A stretch of 64,000 nt of DNA from Diphasiastrum complanatum (GCA_029204225.1 CM055094.1:6394548-6458547), one strand, 5' to 3'. Numbered from the stretch's first letter, positions 35,601-46,106 are shown. A program made the numbers and translations. Notes: generated from the sequence alone by a model not told the origin.

Positions 35601-38600
35601 ATTATCTAAAGAAGCAGCTGCAGCATAGCAATTCAAGCATCCTCCCATGCTTCCCAAGCTTAAGCTTGTGAGCATGCACGCAAGAGAACAGCAGAAGGTA
35701 TGTACAAGTAATAGAAACATCAAACTCAATTCCACGTAAGGGGCCTTAGATCAAGCCATTCCCCCCAGTCACATCATGGTTCTTGAACAAAACATAGAAG
35801 AAGATAGCTATAATCATTGATATTTAAGTAGAATGCATTACTCGTGCATGGTTGAGAGTTATCATAACAACAGGAAAGAGGTAGTCATTGTATTTTAATT
35901 CAGAAGAAATGAAAAATGACAATCACAGCATCAATTTACGAAATTTGCTGCACCAGATACAGCTCAAAATCAGACATGTGTCCAAGGGAGTAGGGGATAG
36001 AACAAACCCTGGAGCAATGCTTCCAATGGCCAAGACTGCCAAGGAGATACTTCCAACAAGATAAGGTACGAAAAAGCCCCAATCCTGAGAGTTCAAGCCA
36101 TCAAAGAAGATTTTGCTTTAAGAACTTTCTCATATTTTTGGCAAATTTTCCTCTCTAACTCGCAACTTCATATGTTTTTGAAAGTGACAAGATTATCACT
36201 GAATTAAATCTTTCAAAAAAACCAAAAAACTGAAAATTATACCCCTGGTAGCTGGCCAGCGAAGACTGCAAGAACACTTGTAGTCCCGACTACTGTTGCA
36301 AGAAACGCGGCCTGAGATGAACCAAGGAAAAGGCTTTTATGAAAAAATCTTCATGCTTTCAAGTGACAAGTATGTCAAGTGCTAATCCCAATGTGTTTGC
36401 TATATCCAATTATGAATATGCTTACATCATTCCGCACACTTGGAACTGCTAGATTTTCTGCGTTTTTTATGCCAAGAGTGGTCAATTCATGAATATATGT
36501 CTGCAAAACAAACGCATAAGATTTTTTTAGCAATATCAGTATAATTCGATTGAATTCTGCAGGTTCACATGATAAGTGCCATAGTTCCATAGAATCTTAA
36601 TTCAAGTAGAAATTGACTCAAATCAAACTTCTTAAAAACCTTCCTTTTTTGCCCAAAGATTTCAAGTTTTTTCGTTTTTTTTCTAGTGAGATTTCAAAAA
36701 ACAAAAAAAAAATTACAACTGTCCTGCAATAGGCCGATTCAATGTTTCAAAAACAATTTGCATCAACTGGGAAATGGCATGAAATGATTGTACTCATCTT
36801 TAAGGATAATGACTTCTAGTTACTGCTAGAACTAGAATGCAGTATGAAAAAAAAATAGCAGATGCAATCCTGAGAATTTTGACTGGATGTAGCTCAATGC
36901 AGTTAGTAGAGATAAGTATGCTATTCAGAAAGGGAGCAATGCAGGTAGAAATTTGGATGACAGGACAGCAGCATACTGAATATAAAAAAGGTAAAAGATG
37001 TACTCATGGAGAACACAGTCAGTAAAGCAAGGCAGGAGGCAAACTGTTCTGCAAGATGGATTGGGAAGTGAACTCCATTGTTTTGCCCATCCTGCTTGCT
37101 TCAGCTGATCCAGAGCCTTCTTCACAGCATCAGTATCCTTCTGCACAGAACATTTTATCTTTTCTCTTACTGCTCCTTTCTTTGCAAGCACAAAGTAAAT
37201 TTTGTTGTTGACATAAACAATTTGTCACGCATGCAATTTTCAAAAAACTTCTTAGCAGGAGTTGGTTTCACATGAAAATAGTTGTTAATTTCAAACGTCA
37301 AAGCACACAAATGCGAGCAACCATGTTGGCATATTGTTACAAGGGTATAAGCCTTAGAAGCATAAAAACTTGAAATGATAAAGACTAAGATTGGGTGGGA
37401 ATATGGGACCTTCAAACAATAGAGCTGGATCTGCTTACTCTCTGGCATAAAAGATTCTTTGTTATTCATTTTAGCTCTTAAATTAGGTTTCATCTTTTTG
37501 CCTATTGCATTGTTGCCCATGCTCTGCCTTTGGCCTCCGATTTTCTTATCTTCCAAGTACCTTGTCTCCTCTATGTCAAACAGCTTTTTAGATGTTTGTG
37601 TTGGAAAATGATAATAGATTAAATTAGAAAAAATTTAGGTGCCTATGTCATTGAGACATCTGAGATAGCCATAAGAACCTTGTTTGATAGTTCAAGCCTG
37701 AATTGCAGAAATGTGTGTGCGCGCGTGCATGCATGCGCGTGTGAAACACAACTTGGTTCAAGCAGGTTCGTAGTAGGTCTTATCATCAATCAACATGACA
37801 TCTGTGATGAAGTTAAAATTCTGCTATGAAAATCAGATTATAGATAAACATTACAAGCATACATTACGTATATAAAAACACTGCTGAGAAATCATTAAAA
37901 TGATAAATGCAAGCAAAGTAATTTGTAAAGCAAAACATAACTGAATAAAGAGTGCATAGTACTCTAATTTGAAAAATTGAGCTTCAAAAAGCCGAGAGTA
38001 CATGAGAAGAAGGTTGTGGCTTAATGGCTTCATGGCTTAATAGCTTTTCTACATAGATATATATACAGCAAGCTGGTCTACTTTCCAATTACAAGATGCT
38101 AAGAATTAATCTACATTGTAACAAATGCTAACAGATTAAGTAATAGGTTCAAAATGTGATAAACGGCACTTTCAACAGTCATGAAAATACGCTCAGCAAA
38201 AATGTGACTGTGAGTCACAAGACTGGAAATGACTCTACCATCATCAAGGCACCTCTTTTGATGTTGTCATGTATACGTCCTTTGAGCACATAATCATGAA
38301 ATCAACAAAAAAAAGAATGCTTTAAGAGCCCAAATGTATTTATCAGTAGCAAATCAACCAAATTTGTCACCCTTAATCTGTTAGTTCAAACTTCAAATCT
38401 TACATGAATGGACTATTGAGGTCGAGTTTGAAGACCTACATTACCTAGTTTTAATGATGAGATTTGATTTTGTCCTAGGAGTTTGATTTGTTGTAATTTT
38501 TAGCCCTGAAGATACGGACCTTATTTGGTGGATGGAACCTAAATATTATGTCATCTAAGGAGGTAACGTATGCCCAACATATCTTAAAGAAAAAAGTTTC

Positions 38601-39226
38601 ACAATACATATTAAGATAACGTGTGGTAATCGACATATCATGGGAATTAATGGCTAGTCCTCTTGTTGAGCCAAGATTGGCAACATGGAGTGTTTACAAA
38701 GATGACACAAGATAATAATCAATAACTAGACAATGGGTATTTAAACGATATGCGTCTAAACAACCATTATCTAGTTCTTGATTATTATGTTGTGTCGAAA
38801 CATTTCCATCAACAATTTTGCCAATCTTGCTTACTTAAGGTAAGGACAATGCAAATTTGACAAGAAGACAAAACTGAGTCATCATATTCACCCTTTGAAA
38901 TGCTCCTCGGATGCTTGCATCACAAGAAGGATCACATACTTTGGGTGCTAAATAAATATAAACACAAAGATAAAAGGAAAATGACGACTCGTGTTTTACT
39001 TTTAAGACATGGTCCCTCAATTGTCCTATAACGAAGGATTACATTTAAATCCAGAGAGAGAAAAAAAATTCAGGAGATCAAATTGCAAAAAACATATGCA
39101 TTGGTTGTCAGGAATGGGATTCGAACCCATGCCCTTTCGGAATAGTACCTGAAACTACCGCCTTAGACCAACTCGGCCATCCTGACATTATAGAAATAGT
39201 GTTGCTACAATAGCACTTATCACATT

Positions 39227-39262
<36 letters not shown>

Positions 39263-39635
39263 TCTCTCTCTGGCTTACCAGCGCTATGGCGTCCTGGAGG
39301 GCTTTGAGTAGAGCGGTGTTGCCTCCCTCTTGCCCAACAGATGATGCTCCTACGCCTTCCTCAGCCAAGGCGTGTGTAATAACACTAGCTCCGCCTCGTC
39401 TCCCACAAAACAAGGCCTCCTGCGCACCGTTTTCAACGCCATCGCCTTTCACACGTATCTCAACGTAATTGATCCTAGAACAACAGCAGCAGGAGGAAGA
39501 GTATGAAAATGAAAGATGGCAGCTTGGAGCTACAGCCCAATTGCAATTCATCACCACATTCTCGCTCTGGTGCTTCCCCGGGTTCAAATTCTTTGCGCAG
39601 CAGCTTCCAAAACTCATGCTTCCGGCTGCTGCTGC

Positions 39636-39641
<6 letters not shown>
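29649..39641 (-). CDS. Chloroplast-type M41-like membrane metalloprotease family protein (HEAAH), 10 exons
   Basis: Exons (minus): 39641-39279, 37140-37045, 36500-36426, 36311-36243, 36084-36008, 35141-35053, 34693-34564, 33806-33716, 33534-33469, 29774-29649. All introns are GT-AG; phases agree; total 1182 bp, 393 residues, no stop. Residues 1 to about 60 are Ser/Ala/Cys-rich, like a transit peptide. Residues 180-200 and 204-225 are hydrophobic helices (exons 4 and 5). RHEAAHFL gives an HExxH-type zinc motif at 250-254, followed by LGYSLDIGKEHVN and AMAGLAAEGL-like helix SMAGLAAEGLNFDKVVGQSAD, as in the FtsH (M41) peptidase fold but with no AAA+ domain. From memory it resembles Arabidopsis AT5G27290 ('stress regulated protein') and VIR3-like proteins; proteolytic activity is inferred. 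Intron 1 contains a tRNA gene and intron 9 an LTR retrotransposon. A (CT)n tract abuts the ATG on the upstream side. Confidence 0.9.
29977..30447 (+). repeat. 5' LTR of the intronic element
   Basis: 471 bp. A TATA-like TTATATACAG lies near 30182. The terminal bases are AG and CT rather than TG and CA. The end is fixed by the primer site that starts at 30448 and by the GTTTT duplication before 29977. Confidence 0.92.
30448..30459 (+). other. Primer-binding site (tRNA-iMet type)
   Basis: TGGTATCAGAGC matches the complement of the 3' end of plant initiator tRNA-Met, used to prime minus-strand cDNA in most copia elements. No spacer separates it from the LTR. Confidence 0.92.
30580..30720 (+). 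pseudogene. 46-codon frame near the start of the interior (gag-start-like)
   Basis: Starts MAGDNKVASIGASG and ends VISGKSSMMAK at a TAA. Its distance from the primer site (about 120 bp) is where gag would begin, and an N-terminal M-x-G-(D/E)-(D/N)-K is common in gag starts. No further gag follows. It may be a relic of the ancestor's gag or chance. Confidence 0.35.
32868..33342 (+). repeat. 3' LTR of the intronic element
   Basis: 475 bp, directly after the AAGGGAGAG polypurine tract. It is followed by GTTTT, the second copy of the target duplication, and then by the rest of intron 9 up to the exon 9 donor (33463-33468 on plus, GTAAGT on minus). Confidence 0.92.
39106..39186 (-). tRNA. tRNA-Leu (anticodon CAG)
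   Basis: 81 nt on minus. The acceptor stem GTCAGGA pairs with TCCTGAC, followed by discriminator A. The D arm GGCCGAGTTGGTCTAAGGC includes box A. The anticodon stem GTAGT/ACTAT encloses the loop TTCAGGT, anticodon CAG (reads CUG). A long variable arm (TCCGAAAGGGC region) is typical of leucine tRNAs. The T arm GGGTTCGAATCCC gives box B. No intron. It lies inside intron 1 of the HEAAH gene, on the same strand, 92 bp beyond the exon 1 donor. Confidence 0.95.
39227..39271. repeat. (TC)n microsatellite in intron 1
   Basis: TC dinucleotide repeat with one interruption (TATC). It lies just inside intron 1 beyond the exon 1 donor (GTAAGC on minus at 39273-39278). The open frame that runs into it is intron sequence. 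Confidence 0.95.

Positions 39642-39680
<39 letters not shown>
39641..39680. repeat. (TC)n microsatellite at the HEAAH gene start
   Basis: A 40-bp TC repeat directly upstream of the start codon of the minus-strand gene (GA on the sense strand), hence in its 5' UTR or proximal promoter. GA/CT tracts in 5' UTRs are common in plants and can bind BBR/BPC factors. That role is only inferred. Confidence 0.85.
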
Positions 39681-39683
<3 letters not shown>

Positions 39684-39699
39684 ATAGCTCTAATACTTT

Positions 39700-40263
39700 T
39701 TGACCATTTAGGACATGACACGAGGAGCTCTTGCTTCACATACATTGACATATACATATTATGAGGAGATAAAGGAAGCCTTCACTCCCTTTTCTTGCAC
39801 TTCATATAACATTGGACCCTTTCAAAGAATTGGAGGCCATTGATCTCAATCTTAAGGATCACAATGATTTGATTTGCACCGCTGATGTGTAAACATTGGG
39901 ATCCTAGGATCCACGAAGATCTGGCGCACCAACTCAAAACCTTTGAAGCATGGGACACTTAGCTCCGCTATGCTGGCACTCTCCTTGCACGTGCGCGAGC
40001 TATAGATCGTTCTGCTCCTCCTCCTCTCTCACGGCCGCGTCCTCCAATCTGCCTTTGGCTTGATCAAACACAATTTTGCATCACTCTCAATGAGATTTGA
40101 CACCATAGCTGCAGTCGCCCATTCCTGTCTGAGGGTTTTGACCCTTTGGAGAATTAAGATTTTTAGAGTAGTTCAAAAAATTGGATTTTCTCTCTCCTCT
40201 GTGAGCAATGCTCTCTCTATTGATAATAGCTCAAATCAGGTCCAAAATTCTGAAAACCTGCTA
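39700..40263. other. Promoter-side flank of the HEAAH gene
   Basis: No coding sequence recognised. The part near 39700-39780 should hold the promoter of the minus-strand gene. From about 40030 the sequence may already belong to the leader of the truncated retroelement at 40264-40746. Confidence 0.4.
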
Positions 40264-40746
40264 TGATCCTCCAGCGACCTCCCACGGCTAGTAACTGGTG
40301 TTCGCGACATTCAAAACGGTGGGAAGACGACGATGTTATGTTTGTTTTTCAACAAACTAAAACCCTTGCACGGCTTTTTCAAAAAAACCTTTCGCAAAAT
40401 CCTCAGTTCTTAACCGTTTTTTACCCTATCTGATGCTATGCTCAGGCTAAGAAATTCTCTATTGAGCTTGGCAAGCCTCCATGTGTACGAAACTGTGCAC
40501 CGATGCTTCATTTTTTGCTTTCTACCTGCCGTAAACCCCGAACTCTCAGAAAAACTATTCTCTCGAAGCTCTCTTAAATGGTTGTGCTGTACTGTGTACA
40601 CTCCCTGCACCACGTTGATACCAAGTTAAAATTCGCTCGAAATAGGATTACAGATCATGCAACACAGTAACATAGATAGAAAGTGCTCTCACCTCCAAGC
40701 TCACATAGCAACTGTATTTCTGAAAACCAAAATACAATGTACAATT
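40264..40746 (-). repeat. Truncated LTR (40624-40746) with primer site and leader, AGTT...AACT group
   Basis: On minus the LTR end AATTTTAACT (40633-40624) is followed by TGGTATCAACGTGGTGC, a mutated primer site, then a leader with GGAGTGTACACAGTACAGC. The leader matches 23079-23480 closely, including the part around GACAGTAGTTACTAGC-type sequence and CGTTTTCCCACCG-like blocks. The LTR is cut after 123 bp at 40746, where a copia RT fragment of opposite strand begins. Confidence 0.8.
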
Positions 40747-42148
40747 CGGATTCAGGATCAAGTACAATCATGATGGCACCATCAACAAGTATAAAGCAAG
40801 ATTATGTGCCAAAGGATTTGCTCAAATCCATGGCCTTGATTATGAGGAGACCTTTGCACCCGTTGCAAATATGGTGACAATAAGAATTCTTATTTCTCTT
40901 GCTTGTTTCTTTAAGTGGAAGGTGTTTCAATTAGATGTATCCAATGCTTTTCTAAATGGTTATCTTGAGGAGGAGATCTATATGAAACAACCTCAAGGAT
41001 TCATCAAGGATGAGTTCAAAGTGTGCTTGCTCTTCAAAAGTCTTTATGGACTCAAGCAAGCACCAAGATCATGGTATTCAAGACTTAATTCTTTCCTTAT
41101 CTCACTAGGATTTACTCTTAGCGACTATGATCCTTCCATGTATCTAAAGTTTGGTGATAGTAATATTTTCATTCTTCTAATTTATGTTGATGACATTATT
41201 CTTTATGGAAGTTGTATCAAGCTAGTTGATGAAACTAAGCTAGCACTTGGATGTGAGTTTAAAATGCAAGATCTAGGAGAATTACATTACATCCTGGGCC
41301 TAGAGATTGATTTTTATGAAGATTATGTTTTTATATGCCAATCTAGATATGCTCACTCTATGTTGAAAAAATTCCATATGGAAAATTCTAAGTGCATAGA
41401 TACTCCAATGGAGCAAATTACAAAAGATCCTAATAAAGGTGATGAAAGATCCTTCGAGGACATCACACTTTTTAGGAGTCTTGTAGGCTCTTTGATTTGG
41501 CTTACCATTACTAGGCCTGATTTAAGTTTTTGTGTGCACAAATTGAGTCAATTTATGCAAGATCCTAAGATTCATCATTGGAAGATGGCCAAGAGGATTC
41601 TAAGATATGTGTCTTCATCTTGTGATTATGGTCTACTTTATAAAAGTGAAGATCTATCCATTGTTAGCTACTCGGATTCGGATTTTGCAAGTGACAAGAT
41701 GGATCAAAAGCCTATTAGTGCATACACTATCTTTCTTGGAGGCAATCTAATATCTTGGCTTTCCAAAAAGCAAGATACTATATCTCTCTCTTCATGTGAG
41801 GCCGAGTACAAAGCACTCACTACAACCACCAAAGAGGTGCTTTGGATCAAGAGATTATTATTGGAGCTAAAGTGCATCAAGGAAGATAATCTACCAATGA
41901 TCAAGTGTGATAATATCTCGGCCCAAGCTCTTGCCAATAGTCTCATATTTCATGCAAGAAGCAAGCATATAGAAGTGGCACACCATTTTGTGAGAGAAAA
42001 GCTTATTGGAGGAGAAATCTATTTGGAGCATGTCAAATCGTCCTCTTGTATTGCCAATCTACTCACCAAGCCTTTGAGCAAAAGTGCTTTCATCAAGCAT
42101 AGATCTAATCTTGGAGTTATATCAAGATCAATGGTCAAATCTTCATAG
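40747..42148 (+). pseudogene. Copia RT-RNase H, long uninterrupted frame
   Basis: An open frame of about 467 codons (ATG at 40871 gives 425). RT begins FRIKYNHDGTINKYKARL and includes FAPVANMVTIRI, FQLDVSNAFLNGYLEEEIYM, LYGLKQAPRSWY, the active site LIYVDDIILYG and LGELHYILGLEI. RNase H includes YSDSDFASD, SWLSKKQDTISLSSCEAEYKA, CDNISAQALA and FHARSKHIEVAHHFVREKL. All key residues are present, and there is no stop or frameshift in 1.4 kb. It lacks the first part of RT and everything upstream (gag, protease, integrase), cut at 40746 by an LTR fragment, so it is a fragment despite the clean frame. No clear polypurine tract or LTR follows. Confidence 0.93.
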
Positions 42149-42289
42149 ATAATTTTTTAGGAGTGTGAAGAATTGAAAAAGATTATCTATGTTAGATATA
42201 GGGGTCTTATGTTTTTTATATCAAGCATCTAGGTGTAGGATGTTGATAGGACCAAATTTGGCATAGATGGCAAATTACCCATTTCCACT

Positions 42290-44085
42290 TGTACCATAGA
42301 GGTAGCTCGTGGATCACTTTGGACGTCAATAGTCATAAACTGTGGTTAACTAATCCTTGTAGTTAAGGAACTTCTTGTCATTCATAGGTATACCTCTCAT
42401 TTTCTTCATTCTATCTCTTATTTTGGATTGTCATCCTTAGGTTTACCTTGCAATCTCTACATTCTCTCCGATCTCAGCTTGTCTACTCATATTTTCGACT
42501 AATGGCTACACATAATCGAAGACCAAGAGGAACCATTGATGCAATCAATATTTGCAATGAAAAAAATGCAGAAGATCAATGGATACCAAGAATATATTTG
42601 AAATAGTATAACCAGCAAAAATAGATTTGATACTATGGGAGTCTAGTTTCTTTCTGATCTCTTGCGTATCTACATGTAGGAAATACATCCAAAAACTTTG
42701 AGATTCGATAGTGAAGGTTTGGAGCCTGTCCAAAATTCATAAGGCAAGCTTTTATTTGAGAGCTCTTTAGTTGAGCATCTATTCTGAATGTAAGCTGCAG
42801 TGGAAACAACTTCATCCTAGAAAAACTTAGGTAGTATCTCACGTGAGCAAGATGCATCCCTCTGCAAAAGGCTCATTCCGAAAAAGAAAAAGATCGGATA
42901 ACATATATAGAAGCTCTTGGAAAGGCAGGATAATGGATTTTGAAATATCACCTGCCGGTCAGTCTATCACAGAAGTTTTAGTTCAGCATGCTTATCTTCA
43001 CAATGAGGTCAACATTCATGATCTGAATCCAATTGATAGAAGAAAATGCAATTATATGTTTTCAAATTCAATTTTTTTAGATTTAGCATTTTTTTTAAAT
43101 TATATTTTTCTTGAGATCCTTTTTGTTGGTTTTGCAAATTTGTATCCATCAAATTTCGTTGAATGGCAATCAGTTCAATTGATTGCAAAAATAATTGATG
43201 TCATACATTCGGATATCGGTATTTTACAATATAAAGGTCGTTTTTCAAAATCACTTTTAGAGTCGGAAGTTTTTTTTTATGATCACACCTATTTTCTTGA
43301 TTAAAATGGTTTAGTTGGTAGATTAGAGCCATATCCTCTACCAGATTTTTCGAGTGAGGAATTGATTTCTCCTGATGCAGCAATTTCAAAATGTTTTTTT
43401 ATCTAGACTATATATTGATATTCAGAGTAGATGAAAATTAACACTGGATCAAAAAATAATAGATTAAGTTGGTATCTACCTTTTACTATTTTGTTGATTT
43501 TTTTTTCCAAATGCAATGTTCGAAGAACGAAAACAATGTTAATTTGTAAGGACTTGAGTGCTGATATAATTGCCGAGTTGTCGGATGATGGTTGGGAACA
43601 AAACAAAGTCAGCAAGTTGAGTGCAGAGTATGTTACTCATCCATGACATTTAGATATCACATCAAAAAACAAATGCTCACTTTGCTGCTATATTATAGAA
43701 GATGGATTAAAGCAAAAATGTTTGGAAGCCACTTGATCAAGATTTTGGTATAAACCCTCAAGAGCAATTTCAGATATCAGTTAAAAGAAATGACAACATT
43801 CTTGCAATGGTTGAGGTCGAGGAAGATTGGTGTCTCAATCACATTCGATCAGAACTAGACATGTTGCAATTCGATCTACCTCAATACTATCAATTTTGAT
43901 TGGTGTAAAGGTACGTTATGCCATATAAAAATATTTCTTTTTTTCTATTTCTAAGTGAATCAGTTTCATAAAATATATTAACTAAAACAATTTCTCTTGT
44001 GCAAATAAGAGCAAGGCAGGAAGAGCATATAAAATGCAAAGACATTAGAACATCCATTGAAATTGAAGATCCATAGATTATGAAC
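42290..44085 (+). pseudogene. Unknown gene 'A', copy 2
   Basis: Colinear with 18490-19855. ATG at 42502, then RRPRGTIDAINICNEKNAED, WIPRIY, an inserted copia fragment (42607-42842), MHPSAKGSFRKRKRSDNIYR, SSWKGRIMDFEISPAGQ, QHAYLHNEVNIHDLNP. After an intron-like gap (GT after NY at about 43058, acceptor-like AG less clear) it has IIDVIHSDIGILQYKG and LLESEVFF. The end reads KRNDNILAMVEVEEDWCLN, then IRSELDMLQFDLPQYYQF with a stop at 43897-43899. An intron-like gap is followed by ARQEEHIKCKDIRTSIEIED (44014-44076). Conservation between copies follows codons better than introns, so it was once coding. I do not recognise the family. Stops after YFLD and in CFFI*TIY, plus the insertion, make this copy non-functional. 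Confidence 0.6.
42607..42842 (-). pseudogene. Copia integrase C-terminal fragment inserted in gene A copy 2
   Basis: On minus, two frames together give the copia steps CSTK-like QLKSSQIKACLMNFGQAP, VFGC-like VFPTCRY, and RKKLDSHSIKSIFAGYT. The flanks are gene A sequence. Copy 1 has about 20 bp (CAAAAGTATCAATGGATATT region, 18761-18780) at this place instead. It is short, antisense and without LTRs, so it came by repair or recombination rather than by retrotransposition of a whole element. Confidence 0.7.
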
Positions 44086-44162
44086 TATGGAATTTTGTAT
44101 TATGTAATACAATTTTTTGTATACATCAGTTTTGAGAATATATGAACCACTTTTTCTATGAG

Positions 44163-44310
44163 GCTCTTTCATTTCTATGATCTCCATTTCCATGGTGCAA
44201 AACATAATGTAATTGCAACTGGATAATATGAGTTTTCAATAACAAGATTCATTGTCTCCTGCAGGAAATGCACTATCCATTGGGGAGATCTTCAGTCACT
44301 TGAACTCCAG
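44163..44310 (-). pseudogene. Duplicated terminal exon of the Ulp1-like gene
   Basis: A minus-strand block with NLVIENSYYPVAITLC and a preceding SPMD-like stretch matches the terminal exon at 44757-44915 (KLVIKNSYPVAMAKC). DNA identity is visible over CTCCATTGGGGAGA and TTGCAACTGGATA. It is an older tandem copy about 600 bp away, now broken by frameshifts. Confidence 0.5.
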
Positions 44311-45161
44311 TGACAACTACAATCGACGCTTGCCATTGTTGATGTCTCATATATATCGGTTGTATTTTTTGTCTTCATTGCCTTGGTCTGTATTGTCCTT
44401 GTCTTGGCAGTCTTGGCATATTTGGATATGTTCAGAAGATGAACTGATGAAAACTTTGCTGCAACAAATCTAAGTTTGTCGCATGTTTGAATTGGTTGTG
44501 GCAAAGGTTCGATCAGTCCATCTCTCTGAACTTATCCAAAAAAAAAAAACCATGGTAAAGGCAAGGCAGACCAAGGCTATGAAAAACAAACATGTCGAAA
44601 AACCGTAGAAATTGATGATGAATGAATCAAAACCTGAATTAATAACAAGAAAAAAAAAACAAGTGACAACCATAGGAAAACTGTAAATATATTTCTATTA
44701 AAATTTTCTATACATGTGTCTCATCCACATCAAGTGAGACAAATATTTAATCAGTATCAACTATCTATGATCTCTAAATCCATTTCTCCAGTTGGAAGTA
44801 GCTTGGGTGGAGAACACTTGGCCATTGCAACTGGATATGAATTTTTGATCACAAGCTTAATGGTCTCCTGCCTGAAGTGCATTATCTCCATTGGGGAGAC
44901 CTTCGAGCATTTAAACTGAAAAAAACATAAACACAGTTAAATGTAAATAATCAAAGATCAATTAATATTAATTTGAATTAGAAAAAAACAAAAACACAAT
45001 TAAAAGTTATTAATCAAAGATTATCTATTCCAGATTTGGAAGTCCATCTTGTAGTGCAAGCCAATTAAAAAAGTGTTTGGCATTGCATACGGTATACCAA
45101 CCACAGCTGACAGAATGAACCTGCTGGGAGGACTGCAGAATCCAAATTTTAACATTATAAA

Positions 45162-45317
45162 ATATCGGATCAACGCGCAGGATGTTATAACTAAATCTAC
45201 GACGGAAACAAGGGCGCGTCGAACCGATATCAAAATAATATTTTTTGAATATCGGATCAGTGCGCACGGTATGAAAAGAAATCAAACAATAACTACAAGG
45301 GCGCGTTGAACCGATAT
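45162..45317. repeat. Two 69-bp palindromic units
   Basis: Units 45162-45230 and 45249-45317, each 69 bp. Left arm ATATCGGATCARYGCGC, right arm GCGCGTYGAACCGATAT, each 17 nt, with a 35-nt loop. Arms pair with about two mismatches per unit. They lie in the intron between exons B and C of the Ulp1-like gene. Three more units occur at 55505-55869. Confidence 0.85.
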
Positions 45318-45406
45318 TGATAAATTTTTACCTCTGCATCAACAATTTTTAACTTCGTATACTGGAAAGAGTTCCAATATTTTCTGTATATGGCTCCTAG
45401 CAATTT

Positions 45407-45427
45407 TGTGTGTGTGTGTGTGTGTGT
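45407..45427. repeat. (TG)n microsatellite in exon B of the Ulp1-like gene
   Basis: About 21 bp of TG. On minus it encodes Thr-His repeats between MNSI and KLLGAIYRK. Normal Ulp1 proteins have no such run there, so it is an expansion after loss of function. Confidence 0.85.
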
Positions 45428-46106
45428 AATAGAGTTCATCTTTAAACAAACTGCATTACACACACCCTCATCATTGACATATAAGGACAACACATATAAG
45501 CTCCAATGATCACTGCAATCAGAAAACAATAAGTTAATGAGAATCAATGTGAAATCGAAATTCATATGAAAAATTTAATATAATAAAATCTGAAAAAAAG
45601 ACACTTACTTTGTTATGTATGGCAGCACGAGAATTGGAGTCCTTAGTTTGACATATTGGAGCATATCATCGTGCAGACTTTTGAAATCAGGCAAATCAAA
45701 TGCAGCCATGAATTGAAGGGGAAAAATGCTACATCTATAAACAATGGGGTCTGGAAAAACTCCATCCAAGACTGAATGGCCCCACCTCCTACATTGTCAC
45801 CTAGCATTTTATCCCTACTTTCTAATTCACCTGTATCTAAACTAGAAAGGGGGAGACCAGCATTGGTCTTCAACATCCTAAAACTGTATCGAGGACCTAA
45901 ACCTTTAAGATATATGTTTAACAATTGTTCATATTCTACATATTGAGGAATATTTACAAAGGCAAGTGCAGGGGGTGACAGAAGTAATACAGATAAACCA
46001 GAAAAAGAATTGTCTTTCAAAATTGATTCTACCTTTACATTAACAAAATTATCTAAATCATTTCCTAGAACAGGTGGAGGGGAACTAATATTTATGGGGG
46101 TAGGGG

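Larger units (their letters stand above)
44757..46106 (-). pseudogene. Ulp1-like (C48 family) cysteine protease gene, 5'-truncated
   Basis: Exons (minus): 46106-45609 (open at the 5' side), 45512-45332, 45132-45025, and a separate 44915-44757. Exon A contains SSLDTGELESRDKMLGDN and GAIQSWMEFF, like the WLxDxxIxxY entry of Ulp1. After a frameshift near 45720 it reads LQYVKLRTPILVLPYIT. Exon B starts NDHWSLYVL, giving the catalytic His (codon 45506-45508). Exon C holds SSQQVHSVSCGWYTV, giving the oxyanion Gln and the catalytic Cys (codon 45103-45105). Splice phases agree and the donors are GTAAGT and GTAAAA. The Asp expected in LHxDS reads KMNSI, so Asp appears replaced by Asn. A (CA)n repeat interrupts exon B. 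Family proteases remove SUMO-type modifiers; plant Mutator and CACTA elements often carry such genes. Exon A is cut by the LTR at 46107. Confidence 0.7.

Noticed and set aside
35505-35735. 76-codon minus frame in intron 5 of the HEAAH gene
   Set aside because: It starts MELSLMFLLLVHTF and looks somewhat like a small secreted protein, but it lies wholly in a well-supported intron, has no homology I know, and adding it would break exon phase.
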